Assembly: GCF_903994035.1 (NCBI RefSeq) | Contig: NZ_CAJEWB010000006.1 | Coordinates: 1 to 64,000 of the forward strand | Length of the DNA stretch: 64,000 bases | Direction of reading: 5' to 3' | DNA from: Phocicoccus pinnipedialis | GTDB lineage: Bacteria > Bacillota > Bacilli > Staphylococcales > Salinicoccaceae | In this document: one piece after another, positions 1-8,723 of the stretch | Numbering within the stretch: position 1 is the stretch's first letter | How the letters are laid out: each line of letters starts with the position of its first letter | Notes under the pieces: generated by a model | Database searches by the model: none | Told to the model about the DNA's origin: nothing | Seen by the model: the letters and a program-made list of their open reading frames with translations, nothing else | Translations under genes and position numbers: made by a program

Positions 1-85
1 TCTTTAGTTTGGTATTCTAAATTTAATTGTAAAAATTTAATTTCAGAAGTCGAAATTTCTTATTTAATCTATTTAAATTCTTTAT

Positions 86-160
86 TTAACTTTTCTTATT
101 AATTTTATAAAAATAAGAAGACAATTTATCTTTTAAAATTTTTTTAGAGTTTTTAAGCAT
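86..160 (-). other. Short ORF with good ribosome site; possible broken gene start
   Basis: An ATG at 160 follows an AAGGGG ribosome site at normal spacing and opens 24 lysine-rich codons (MLKNSKKILKDK...) before TAA at 86-88. Another frame stays open past the stop, so this may be the start of a frameshifted gene downstream of tarL, or a leader of something beyond the window edge. The 204 bases left of tarL hold nothing else I can support. Confidence 0.2.
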
Positions 161-204
161 ATTATTCCCCTTGTTTTTAAAGCTATTGTATTTAGATTTT
201 AAGT

Positions 205-1896
205 TTAATTGGGTAAATTAAAAACATTATCAACAAGTCTTTCAGATGCTTTTCCATCTAAGAATTTAAAATATTTATTTAAAAACGTATCAATTTTATA
301 TGTTTCATAATCTTCATTTTCAATTGCGTCCATTAATTCAGTAAAATTATTTACAATTTTTCCAGGAACAAAATCAGTATAATTTACGTAAAAATCTCTT
401 GTTGCAACATAATCTTCTAAATCAAATGCATAAAATATCATTGGTTTTTGAAGTAACGCGTATTCATAAACTACAGACGAATAATCACTTATTAATAAAT
501 CGGTGATAAATAATAAATCATTTATATCAGAATAATCATGTACATCAATTAAATATTTCTCATACTTCTGTGGTATTTGTATTTTATTTTGAATTAACGG
601 ATGCATTTTAAATAGAATTACAGCATTGTTTTCCAATGCATACTTAGCTAATCTATCTAAATCAATTTTAAAGAAAGGATAGAAAGCAGTACGATGTCCA
701 TTTCCTCTGAATGTCGGAGCAAATAAAATCACTTTTTTATTTTTTATATTAGGGTATTTAGAATAAACTCTATTCTTGCCTTTTTCTCTATAATTTTCAT
801 CAAAAAAAGCATCCGTTCTTGGAACTCCTGTCGGAATCACATTTTTATCTTTTATTCCAAAAGCTTCACCATAAATAGGTACATCATGTTCAGAAGCTAC
901 AAAAGTCTTAGTATAATATCTATGATTTTTATAATGATAAAAATGCCCGCCTTTTTTACCAATTCTACTATATCCTACTGTTTTAAAGGCTCCCACAGCA
1001 TGCCAAACTTGAATAATTTCTTGATCTTTTCTAAATTTTAAATTTATAAGCATTGGATGATAATCATCTAAAAATATATAGTTTGCTTTGCCTAATAATA
1101 TTGGAAATTTTATTTTATTGATAAAACTTCTTCGTTCTGAAACATGTCTTTTAAATATAAAGTGTATATTATATTTTCGATCTAAGTTTTTTTCAATCAT
1201 TTTGTCAAAAACGAACTTTAAATTTCCAGATAACTGGGCTCTTGAATCAGATGTAAATAGCACAGTATTTCTACGTTTTTTATTCAATATTTTAGAAATA
1301 GTGAACAAAGACTTAAAAATAAAATCCCTTATGAAAAATGAGTTTTTATTGTATCTTTTTCTGATATTTTGTTTTTTAGATTGTACATAATTTAGTTTGG
1401 GTTTTGGTTTTTTAAATGAAATATTGATGATAAACTCATTTAAATCTCTAGCTATTTGAGGAGTAATTGTGTAAATATAGTTTTTAGATACACCTCCGTG
1501 TCTAAATTTTACTTCTAATTTCTTTAATAAAAAGTTATTTTTTTGATTTTCAGACTCTAATTTATTATAACTTTCTATTTCATTTTCTTCTAAATCATAA
1601 AATTGTGGATTTAAATATTTAGAATCTAATTGGGCTATATTTTTTTTTGTATCTTGAACAATAAGTAAATACCTGCTAGCAGGTAGAAAATCACCTTCAT
1701 TAATATTTACAGTGTTAATTCTTATTTTAAATTTAGAATTTTCTATATATACCTGATTGGGTTGTAACGAAATTTTTTCTGTTGGATTTTGAATGTAAAA
1801 TGAACTGGATTTGAGATCAATATTATTTACATAACCTTCAATATATAATTGAACTCTTTCTAAATAAAAATTAGTGATTATAACATCTGTCTTCAT
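205..1896 (-). CDS. tarL: TarL-type teichoic acid poly(ribitol phosphate) polymerase
   Basis: 563 residues, matching the roughly 562 of staphylococcal TarL/TarK, which transfers ribitol phosphate from CDP-ribitol to the lipid-linked WTA chain at the inner face of the membrane. The N-terminal 200 residues are a beta-rich accessory region. The C-terminal half is the CDP-glycerol/ribitol transferase fold: WHAVGAFK (His299), GVPRTDAFF near 357, LFAPTFRG near 391, KMHP (His432) and SDYSS at 470-474. The start is preceded by AGAAGGAG inside the last codons of tarH, only 2 nt away, so it is the last gene of tarF-tarG-tarH-tarL. It implies ribitol phosphate WTA, but tarI/tarJ for CDP-ribitol are not in the window. 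A glycerol-phosphate specificity cannot be excluded from sequence alone. Confidence 0.88.
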   Translation of the reverse strand: MKTDVIITNFYLERVQLYIEGYVNNIDLKSSSFYIQNPTEKISLQPNQVYIENSKFKIRINTVNINEGDFLPASRYLLIVQDTKKNIAQLDSKYLNPQFYDLEENEIESYNKLESENQKNNFLLKKLEVKFRHGGVSKNYIYTITPQIARDLNEFIINISFKKPKPKLNYVQSKKQNIRKRYNKNSFFIRDFIFKSLFTISKILNKKRRNTVLFTSDSRAQLSGNLKFVFDKMIEKNLDRKYNIHFIFKRHVSERRSFINKIKFPILLGKANYIFLDDYHPMLINLKFRKDQEIIQVWHAVGAFKTVGYSRIGKKGGHFYHYKNHRYYTKTFVASEHDVPIYGEAFGIKDKNVIPTGVPRTDAFFDENYREKGKNRVYSKYPNIKNKKVILFAPTFRGNGHRTAFYPFFKIDLDRLAKYALENNAVILFKMHPLIQNKIQIPQKYEKYLIDVHDYSDINDLLFITDLLISDYSSVVYEYALLQKPMIFYAFDLEDYVATRDFYVNYTDFVPGKIVNNFTELMDAIENEDYETYKIDTFLNKYFKFLDGKASERLVDNVFNLPN

Positions 1897-1898
1897 AA

Positions 1899-3236
1899 TT
1901 AATCTCCTTCTGTATTTATTATAATATTATTATGTACCCAAAACTCTATACCATCTATTTCACCAAAGTACCATGGAGTTTTTGCTATCATAACAATTTT
2001 TTTAACTTTAAATTCTTGATTTTTATATTTTTTCATAGATCCAGGAAACAGTTGTTTTTTTCCACCCCATGGGCGACTATACCCATTTCCTTTTCCATTT
2101 AATATAAATATCTTATTTGTGGATTCTACTTCTGCATACCCTCTATGTTGAATTTCGCTTGCTTTCATCCACCCTATCACTTTTTCAGTCGAACTTTTTT
2201 CATCACTCAATAAATAAAAATCTTCATAATTATAATTTGCCGTCCGAGTAATAAAATAAGACTTATTTTTATAAGAAGCGCTTGAAAATGAACTTTGAAC
2301 ATTCCCAGGACTCTCATAAATTTTAGAATTACCTGCTTTAATATGAGCAATACGACTAACAGGTTTTATTTCCAGTTCTGACGTATGACTAATATCTATT
2401 TTACCAGTTTTATATACAGTTAACGCTTCATTTTCTAATTGAACTTCGTACGTTGCTCTAGTCTTAGATAGTTGCTCTCTATATTCATCTCTTTCACTTT
2501 TTTTCATATTACTCCATTTGTTAAGAAAAGATTCATAAAGTCTCAGTACTTCATCTTTTTCCCCATATGCTTTAACTTTACCAAATTCTAACCATAATAT
2601 TTTATCGCAAAATTGTTTCATTTGACTAATTGAATGGGAAACAAAAATCATTGTTTTACCTTGTTCTTTAAATTCTTTCATTTTAGCAAGAGACTTTTCT
2701 GCAAATGCTTTATCCCCTACAGATAGAGCCTCATCAATAATTAAAATGTCAGGATTAACACTCACTGAGATTGCAAAACCTAATCTTGATTTCATTCCGC
2801 TAGAATAAGATTTTACTGGCTGATCTATAAAGGTACCTAATTCCGAAAATTCAATAATTTCAGGTTCTAGTTCTTTAATTTCTTGTTTACTAAATCCAAG
2901 CATTAAGCACTTAAGTTCAATATTTTCTCTTCCAGTTAAATCATTGTTTAATCCTGCAGCGACTGCAATCAGCATAACATTACCACGTGTATGCACTTCA
3001 CCTGAAGTTTCAGGTACAATACCTGAAATTATATTTGAAAGCGTTGATTTACCTGAACCGTTTGTTCCAATAAAACCAACTACGTCTCCTTCTTCAGCTG
3101 AAAAATTTACATTATCTAATGCATAAAATTCCTCACCATATTTGTCCCTATTAAAAATACTCAATAATCGTTCTTTTGTATTTCGATAGAGCTTATATCG
3201 TTTAGAGACATTTTTTACCTCAATTACTTTACTCAT
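1899..3236 (-). CDS. tarH: Teichoic acid export ATPase TarH with C-terminal GW-like modules
   Basis: ATP-binding subunit of the TarGH exporter that flips finished WTA across the membrane. Walker A GTNGSGKS (57-64), signature SSGMK (145-149), Walker B ILIIDE (164-169) and the switch His in FVSHS are intact. The start is ATG 3236: AGGTGG sits 5 nt upstream, whereas the GTG at 3245 lies inside that ribosome site. At about 445 residues it is far longer than the 264-residue S. aureus TarH. Residues about 295-440 resemble two SH3-like GW modules (VIGWMKASEI closing the first; GYSRPWGGKK and TPWYFGEIDG in the second). No membrane segment precedes them, so they should be cytosolic. Extended C-termini are known in some TagH proteins, including Bacillus subtilis. 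Confidence 0.9.
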   Translation of the reverse strand: MSKVIEVKNVSKRYKLYRNTKERLLSIFNRDKYGEEFYALDNVNFSAEEGDVVGFIGTNGSGKSTLSNIISGIVPETSGEVHTRGNVMLIAVAAGLNNDLTGRENIELKCLMLGFSKQEIKELEPEIIEFSELGTFIDQPVKSYSSGMKSRLGFAISVSVNPDILIIDEALSVGDKAFAEKSLAKMKEFKEQGKTMIFVSHSISQMKQFCDKILWLEFGKVKAYGEKDEVLRLYESFLNKWSNMKKSERDEYREQLSKTRATYEVQLENEALTVYKTGKIDISHTSELEIKPVSRIAHIKAGNSKIYESPGNVQSSFSSASYKNKSYFITRTANYNYEDFYLLSDEKSSTEKVIGWMKASEIQHRGYAEVESTNKIFILNGKGNGYSRPWGGKKQLFPGSMKKYKNQEFKVKKIVMIAKTPWYFGEIDGIEFWVHNNIIINTEGD

Positions 3237-3247
3237 AAACTCCACCT

Positions 3248-4069
3248 CTATAAATAATCAATAAAATTACGTCTAAATTTCATGTGTAAAACTGATCCAA
3301 TTAATAACATAATTAATACTACTCCCCAGAAATATAATCCATATTTCCAATGCTCAACAATATACCAACCTGATCCTAAGAATGAATATCGATATCCGTC
3401 AATCACATAGATTAAAGGGTTAAATTTAAGAAATGCATGAATTTTAGGGAAATCTGCTAATATACTTAATGGCCATAAAACTCCTGATACGTATAATCCC
3501 ATTCTTAATATTGAGTTTAAGAATAAATGCACGTCTCTTACTATTGTAGATAGTGTTGACATGATAAGACCAAACGCAAATGTAAATGCGTATAGACAGA
3601 AAATAAAGTATATAATCTGAACAAAATAAATCGAAACGTAATATCCAGCAAATTGATAGATAATAAACGCAATACCTAGCATTCCAAGATGAATGTATAA
3701 CTTAGAGAAAATTGCAACGTTTGGAATTACACTAAGTGGAAAATTCATTTTTGATAACATTCTAAGTCTTGAGTAAATTGACTTCGATGCCCCAATTGAC
3801 GCTTGGTAGAAAAATACCCAAACAAGGAATCCGACAATTAGCCAAATAATAAACGGTATTTCTTCTCCTGCAACTTCTACTGGTGCTCTGCTTCTTAATG
3901 TACCGAATACAAACCAGTATATTACAATCTGTGTCATGGGGTTTAAAAGCTCCCATAATATACCGAGATAATTATTTTTATTACTACTGACAAGATCATA
4001 CATAGATAATCTTCTAACAAGATAGAAGTTATCAATTTGTTCTTGAATTAATTTAAAAAATGATTTCAT
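3248..4069 (-). CDS. tarG: Teichoic acid export permease TarG
   Basis: 273-residue ABC-2 type permease, partner of TarH in WTA export. About six hydrophobic segments are visible after an amphipathic N-terminus (first spans near residues 36-57 and 71-92), with the family's NYLGILWELLNP region at 33-44 and a short basic C-terminus (MKFRRNFIDYL). The length is typical. It begins 19 nt after the tarF stop and ends 11 nt before tarH, in the same operon. A GAAGGGA ribosome site precedes the ATG at 4069. Confidence 0.93.
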   Translation of the reverse strand: MKSFFKLIQEQIDNFYLVRRLSMYDLVSSNKNNYLGILWELLNPMTQIVIYWFVFGTLRSRAPVEVAGEEIPFIIWLIVGFLVWVFFYQASIGASKSIYSRLRMLSKMNFPLSVIPNVAIFSKLYIHLGMLGIAFIIYQFAGYYVSIYFVQIIYFIFCLYAFTFAFGLIMSTLSTIVRDVHLFLNSILRMGLYVSGVLWPLSILADFPKIHAFLKFNPLIYVIDGYRYSFLGSGWYIVEHWKYGLYFWGVVLIMLLIGSVLHMKFRRNFIDYL

Positions 4070-4088
4070 TAATAATATCCCTTCAATT

Positions 4089-5261
4089 TTATAGCACTCT
4101 ATTCATGACACGTTTTGATGCTGCGCCATCTTCGAGACTACAATATACCTTTCTAAACTCAGCAAGTCGCTCACTGAATTCAAATTCGCCATTTTCAATC
4201 AAATGTACCTGCTCAATAATTTCTGCTGTATCATAAAGTAACGGACCTGGCGCTTCTTTTTCAAAGTCAAAATAAAACCCTCTTAGATTATCTCTATAAC
4301 TTTCAAGATCGTATGTGAAGAATAAAACAGGTCTGTTTAATATCGCATAATCAAAGAATACCGATGAATAGTCTGTAAGTAGTATATCAGAAATGAGATA
4401 TAAATCTCTAATATCTTCATATTTAGACATGTCAATTACAAAACCATCATACTTTGATGTATCAATATTCTCAGCAATGAGATAATGCATTCTAAGAAGA
4501 ATCACATAATCATCAGAAAGTGATTCTCTCATACGTTCTAAATCTAATTTAATATCTAACTTGTACTTACCTCTTTGGTAATACTCATTATCCCTCCATG
4601 TCGGAGCATATAGAATTATCTTCTTATCTCTTCTGATACCCATATCAATCTTTAATTTGTTGATGTATTCTTCATTATTACTATTTACTAAGATATCATT
4701 CCTTGGATATCCTGTTTCAAGCATTGTTTTATTGAAATTAAATGCTCGTCTAAATATTTCTGTAGAATAGGGATTTGGCGAAATTAAATAATCCCATTTA
4801 CTAGACTCAGTTGTAAAGTTTTTCTTATAGCTTTCCGTATCTGTTCCTGGCATCAAAACTGCATCCATATCGAGTGCGAGTCGTTTTAAAGGAGTACCAT
4901 GCCAAGTTTGTAAATATTTTGTTTTCCGAGGTTTTGGTATCCATAAAGGCATTCTACTATTAGAAATCCATAATTTAGCCCTATTTAAAGTAAGTAGCCA
5001 TTTTAAAGAGAATCTCTTTAGGTATCTAACGTTGTTTTCTTCAAACACATCTACATATCTTCTGTCCACACTCCATACAAGTTCATATTCATTGCCATAT
5101 CGATTTTTCATATATTCATAAAGTGCTCTTGGATTGTCACTAAATTGTTTTCCGAGGAAACTCTCAAGAACAATCAGTTTCTCATTTTTAGGCAGTACTT
5201 TACCTGCTAGAATAAAAATGATTTTGTAAATTTTTAGCAATATCGCTTTTATATTTTTCAT
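4089..5261 (-). CDS. tarF: TarF-type teichoic acid glycerol phosphate transferase
   Basis: 390 residues, close to S. aureus TarF (389), which adds the second glycerol phosphate (CDP-glycerol donor) to the linkage unit before ribitol polymerisation. Shared landmarks are LESFLGKQFSDNPRALYEY near 48-66, YLQTWHGTPLKR with the catalytic-type His, DYLISPNPYSTEIF, ETGYPRND, YAPTWRD, LLRMHYL and TDYSSVFFDYAILNRP. A hydrophobic N-terminal helix (about 5-22) fits membrane attachment. It is the first gene of the leftward tar operon, with a divergent promoter region shared with tarD. TarF and TarB belong to one family; the assignment rests on the N-terminal motif, the WHGTP signature and the length. Confidence 0.85.
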   Translation of the reverse strand: MKNIKAILLKIYKIIFILAGKVLPKNEKLIVLESFLGKQFSDNPRALYEYMKNRYGNEYELVWSVDRRYVDVFEENNVRYLKRFSLKWLLTLNRAKLWISNSRMPLWIPKPRKTKYLQTWHGTPLKRLALDMDAVLMPGTDTESYKKNFTTESSKWDYLISPNPYSTEIFRRAFNFNKTMLETGYPRNDILVNSNNEEYINKLKIDMGIRRDKKIILYAPTWRDNEYYQRGKYKLDIKLDLERMRESLSDDYVILLRMHYLIAENIDTSKYDGFVIDMSKYEDIRDLYLISDILLTDYSSVFFDYAILNRPVLFFTYDLESYRDNLRGFYFDFEKEAPGPLLYDTAEIIEQVHLIENGEFEFSERLAEFRKVYCSLEDGAASKRVMNRVL

Positions 5262-5378
5262 TAACTCGTAACATCCTTATTGTTTGTATTATAATATAAC
5301 TATCTATAGTTTATATTATACCTAATATTGATTAGAATAGATTATATAACAAAATTAATAAAAGATTAAGGTGAAGAA
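5262..5378. promoter_or_regulatory. Divergent tarF/tarD promoter region with an inverted repeat
   Basis: This very AT-rich gap separates the leftward tarF operon from the rightward tarD operon. It holds an inverted repeat TATAATATAAC (5290-5300) / GTTTATATTATA (5309-5320) around an 8-nt centre. Several TATAAT-like -10 hexamers occur on both strands, so exact promoters cannot be fixed. The dyad could be an operator shared by both units, or chance in AT-rich DNA. Confidence 0.4.
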
Positions 5379-5771
5379 ATGAAAAAAGTTATTACGTACG
5401 GTACGTTTGATCTTTTGCATACAGGCCATATTAATATCTTGAGACGCGCTAAAGAAATGGGTGACTATCTTATCGTTGCAACATCTACTGATGAATTCAA
5501 CTCAATCAAACACAAGCATTCATACCATTCTTTTGAGGATCGCAAATTAATTTTAGAAGCAATTAAATATGTAGATGAGGTTATTCCTGAAGAGTCTTGG
5601 GACCAAAAAATTTCCGATGTTCAAAAATATGGTATTCATACATTTGTTATGGGCCACGACTGGGAAGGTAAATTCGACTTTTTAAAAGAATACTGTGAAG
5701 TCGTATATCTTCCAAGAACTGAAGGCATTTCAACATCTAAAATCAAAAATGATTTAGGTCAAAATGATTAA
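5379..5771 (+). CDS. tarD: Glycerol-3-phosphate cytidylyltransferase TarD
   Basis: 130-residue nucleotidyltransferase that makes CDP-glycerol from CTP and glycerol 3-phosphate, the donor for TarB and TarF. The family motifs are complete: GTFDLLHTGHINIL with the HxGH catalytic pair near 14-17, and RTEGISTSKIK near the C-terminus. The length is normal for TagD/TarD. AAGGTGAAG precedes the ATG. The next gene, tarB, overlaps it by 8 nt, indicating coupled translation. Confidence 0.95.
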   Translation: MKKVITYGTFDLLHTGHINILRRAKEMGDYLIVATSTDEFNSIKHKHSYHSFEDRKLILEAIKYVDEVIPEESWDQKISDVQKYGIHTFVMGHDWEGKFDFLKEYCEVVYLPRTEGISTSKIKNDLGQND

Positions 5772-6900
5772 AGAACTCGCATTGCAACTTTATGTATTAT
5801 TCGTAAAGTGGTTTTTCTTAATTAACAGAAAAAAGCATCCTCAAAATAAAATTGTTTTCGTTTCTTCTTTTATAGAAAATGCATCAGTGACAATACCTAA
5901 ATTAATGGTAGAAACTAAAAAAGAAGTCGTTTTTTATAATTTCAGCAAACGACCTTTCGACTATCATCACACCAAATTAACAACTCATAATAAACACGAT
6001 TATAAAACACATATTAAGATGTTAAGAGATATTGCTACTGCTTCTGAAATTATCATTGATAATTTTTATCCTTTTCTTGGAGCAGCTCGTTTGATTAGAG
6101 GAACAATCATTCAAACTTGGCATGCTGTTGGTGCGTTTAAAAAGTTTGCACTTGAAGATCATTCATTAGATAAGAGAAGTATTCTATCCTATAGACGCTT
6201 TAAAAAGTCTTATCGAAACATAGATTATGTGCTAAATGGTTCAACCATCATGGGAAATATCTTTAAGAAATCTTTTGGTCTCAAAAATGATTGTTTGCTA
6301 AATTTTGGTATGCCATCTAGTGATTTCTATTCTAATCAGGCAAAAGTCTTAGATGCAAAAAGTTATATGACAACGACTTATCCTACCCTTAAAGGACAAA
6401 CCGTTATCACATATGCTCCAACATATCGCGACAAAATTTTTGAAGTACATCATTTAGAGCTTGATATCAAATACATGCTCGACACTTTACCAGAGTCATA
6501 CTCAATTATCTTAAGATTACATCCAGCTGTTAATTTCAATGACCAAAGAATTAAAAACAAAAGGGTATTAAATCTATCAAATGTAGAATCTATAGAGAAC
6601 GTACTATCAATAACTGATATACTAATTACAGATTATTCATCGGTTGCATTTGATTTTGCAAATTTTAACAAACCGATAATTTTTTACCCATATGATTTAA
6701 AAGACTACGAACATTCACGTGGTCTCACTGGGGAATACACAAATCTTGTAACTGGAAAAATTGCTTATAATACAATAGAAATCGTCGATTTTATAATCAA
6801 AAATAACTTTGATATAAGCGATATAGGATCTTTCAAAAATAAATGGAATGAATTTTCTAAAGGAAATAACACACAGTTATTGATTGAAAAAATTTATTAA
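5764..6900 (+). CDS. tarB: TarB-type teichoic acid glycerol phosphate primase
   Basis: 378-residue CDP-glycerol glycerophosphotransferase family member, similar in size to TagB (about 381), which adds the first glycerol phosphate to ManNAc-GlcNAc-PP-undecaprenol. It has an N-terminal hydrophobic segment (about 5-20), QTWHAVGAFKKF with the catalytic-type His, FGMPSSDF, TYAPTYRDK, LRLHPA and TDYSSVAFDFANFNKP. It overlaps tarD by 8 nt and precedes the LCP gene. TarB is assigned over TarF because it pairs with tarD and has a WHAVG rather than WHGTP signature. Confidence 0.78.
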   Translation: MIKELALQLYVLFVKWFFLINRKKHPQNKIVFVSSFIENASVTIPKLMVETKKEVVFYNFSKRPFDYHHTKLTTHNKHDYKTHIKMLRDIATASEIIIDNFYPFLGAARLIRGTIIQTWHAVGAFKKFALEDHSLDKRSILSYRRFKKSYRNIDYVLNGSTIMGNIFKKSFGLKNDCLLNFGMPSSDFYSNQAKVLDAKSYMTTTYPTLKGQTVITYAPTYRDKIFEVHHLELDIKYMLDTLPESYSIILRLHPAVNFNDQRIKNKRVLNLSNVESIENVLSITDILITDYSSVAFDFANFNKPIIFYPYDLKDYEHSRGLTGEYTNLVTGKIAYNTIEIVDFIIKNNFDISDIGSFKNKWNEFSKGNNTQLLIEKIY

Positions 6901-6945
6901 TACGTTTATATTTGTCTATTGTAAATTAATTAATTGGAGCATATT

Positions 6946-8181
6946 ATGAACAAATTTTTAAAAGCATTAGTTGTACTATTACTACTAGCTGCTATTGTAG
7001 CTGTTGTATGGATCGGTTATTTATTTTACACAATAAATAAAGGTGTATCGGATTCATACGAAGATATTGCCGAAGATAGAAATAAATCAGAGTTACGTGA
7101 TAAAAAAGCGTCTGTTGAAGATAGTTTTACAGTTTTAATTATGGGAATCGATGAAAATGAAAAACGTTCAAAAAAAGAGAACATTTCTAGAGATCAGTTC
7201 CGTACTGACTCAATGATACTCGCTACTTTCGATAAGCATTCTAACTCTGTTAAAATGCTAAGCATCCCTCGTGATAGCTTAACGTATATGACAAATGAAC
7301 AAACTTTTGACAAAGTAAACCATGCGCACGCACTTGGCGGGGTTCCTAGTGCAGTTGATGCAGTTGAAAATCTAGTCAATGTACCTGTCGACTACTACAT
7401 CCGTTTAAATTTTGATGCTTTAGTAGAAATGGTAGATACACTTGACGGCGTTGAATTTGATGTACCCTTTGATATGGTAGAACCAAACCCTTATGACGAT
7501 GGTAAAACAAGAGTAAGTAAAGGTAAACAAACGTTAACAGGTGAAGAAGCACTTGCTGTTGTTAGAAGTAGACAATACGACTCAGACTTTGGGCGCGGCG
7601 AACGCCAAATGCAAATGATTAAAGCTATTATGCAAAAAGCAAAATCAACTGGTGCAATTGCCAAATACGACGATCTTGTAAACGTAGTTGCACGAAACGT
7701 AAACCACAACTTTACTATGAACGAGCTCGGAAGCATTGCAACGTACTTCAGTAAAAATGAAATTAGTTTTGAATCTTCAATGATTCTGGGTGATGATTAT
7801 TGGGCTTTCAATGGTGCTTACTACTATAAGCCTGCGAATGAACACCTATTTGTTATTTCAAAAACATTGCGAGAAATTTTAAATCTCAATCCACCTATCG
7901 CTGATGATTTTGAAAATATTCGTTATGATTATTGGATGAACCCGCAGCAAATTCTTCCAACGGATGTAATTGAGAATTACCATCTAGAAGAAGAGCCATT
8001 TTATGCACAAGAAGGTTACGACAGTCCATATGGAACTGGTTTTGACGTAACAAGAGAAACACTCCAACAACACGAAACAGAAGGTGACACTAACATAGAC
8101 GATGTTGACGGGATGAATAATGAATATTATGATGATGGTACTGAGTATGACGAACAAGACAGTCAAAATAATGATTGGTAG
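6946..8181 (+). CDS. LytR-CpsA-Psr family wall teichoic acid ligase
   Basis: LCP proteins transfer undecaprenyl-PP-linked glycopolymers to peptidoglycan outside the membrane. One N-terminal membrane helix (about 5-28) is followed by the extracellular LCP domain with RTDSMILATFD, LSIPRDSL and the Arg-rich GEEALAVVRSRQYDSDFGRGERQ segment that binds pyrophosphate. A long acidic tail (about 365-411, rich in D, E and N) ends the protein. ATG 6946 is chosen because TTGGAG at 6934 is its ribosome site. It follows tarB by 45 nt, so it probably attaches the WTA made here, as TagT/TagU/TagV or MsrR do. Confidence 0.9.
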   Translation: MNKFLKALVVLLLLAAIVAVVWIGYLFYTINKGVSDSYEDIAEDRNKSELRDKKASVEDSFTVLIMGIDENEKRSKKENISRDQFRTDSMILATFDKHSNSVKMLSIPRDSLTYMTNEQTFDKVNHAHALGGVPSAVDAVENLVNVPVDYYIRLNFDALVEMVDTLDGVEFDVPFDMVEPNPYDDGKTRVSKGKQTLTGEEALAVVRSRQYDSDFGRGERQMQMIKAIMQKAKSTGAIAKYDDLVNVVARNVNHNFTMNELGSIATYFSKNEISFESSMILGDDYWAFNGAYYYKPANEHLFVISKTLREILNLNPPIADDFENIRYDYWMNPQQILPTDVIENYHLEEEPFYAQEGYDSPYGTGFDVTRETLQQHETEGDTNIDDVDGMNNEYYDDGTEYDEQDSQNNDW

Positions 8182-8210
8182 CATCATTATATTTTAAATA
8201 GACACATATA

Positions 8211-8238
8211 TGGCCAAATGATCCGTACGATTTGGTCA
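8211..8238 (+). terminator. Possible weak terminator after the LCP gene
   Basis: TGGCCAAAT and ATTTGGTCA form a 9-bp stem around a 10-nt loop between the LCP and GNAT genes. No strong T-run follows, so termination would be weak and a regulatory hairpin is equally possible. Confidence 0.35.
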
Positions 8239-8264
8239 TTTGTGGAGATAAAGAGGCGAATTAC

Positions 8265-8690
8265 ATGGAGATTCTCATATCAGATAATAGTAAATATTAT
8301 CCCGATTGCGTAAAGATTAGAAAAACAGTTTTTGTTCATGAGCAAAACGTTCCAGTAGAACTGGAACTTGACGAATACGAAGATGAATGTGTCCACGTAT
8401 TGCTCTTGTTAGATAATGAACCAGCAGGTACAGTAAGGTATAGAATTTTTGATGAAACAACTGTTAAAATTGAACGAATGGCTGTATTGAAAGAATACAG
8501 AGGTATGCATTTCGGAATGAATCTCATGTATTTCGTACACTTACATGCAAAATCAAAAGGATTCAAATGGGCAAAGCTTGGTGCGCAAACACATGCGATT
8601 CCTTTCTATGAAAAAATTGGATATCAAGTATCCTCTGATGAATTTGACGATGCAGGAATACCCCACGTTAATATGATATGTAGTTTATAA
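8265..8690 (+). CDS. GNAT family N-acetyltransferase (YjcF-like)
   Basis: About 141 residues, starting at ATG 8265 with GAGGCG just upstream. The upstream TTG/GTG-like starts lack a site. The acetyl-CoA binding region is KIERMAVLKEYRGMHFG, a variant of the Q/RxxGxG/A loop, followed by the alpha-4 segment IPFYEKIGYQ typical of the family. The substrate is unknown; the closest recognisable type is the YjcF/ElaA-like group. It is the last rightward gene here and shares a bidirectional terminator with the convergent 887-residue gene. Confidence 0.8.
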   Translation: MEILISDNSKYYPDCVKIRKTVFVHEQNVPVELELDEYEDECVHVLLLLDNEPAGTVRYRIFDETTVKIERMAVLKEYRGMHFGMNLMYFVHLHAKSKGFKWAKLGAQTHAIPFYEKIGYQVSSDEFDDAGIPHVNMICSL

Positions 8691-8692
8691 AT

Positions 8693-8723
8693 AAAAAGCG
8701 AACTCAAAAGAGTTCGCTTTTTT
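8693..8723. terminator. Bidirectional terminator
   Basis: AAAAAGCGAACTC and GAGTTCGCTTTTTT form a perfect 13-bp stem with an AAAA loop between convergent genes. It has A- and T-runs on both sides, so it can end transcription from both directions. Confidence 0.9.

Noticed and set aside
205-8181. Recent horizontal transfer of the tar genes
   Set aside because: The region is AT-rich, but no integrase, repeats or tRNA site mark a boundary, and tar genes are core in this family.
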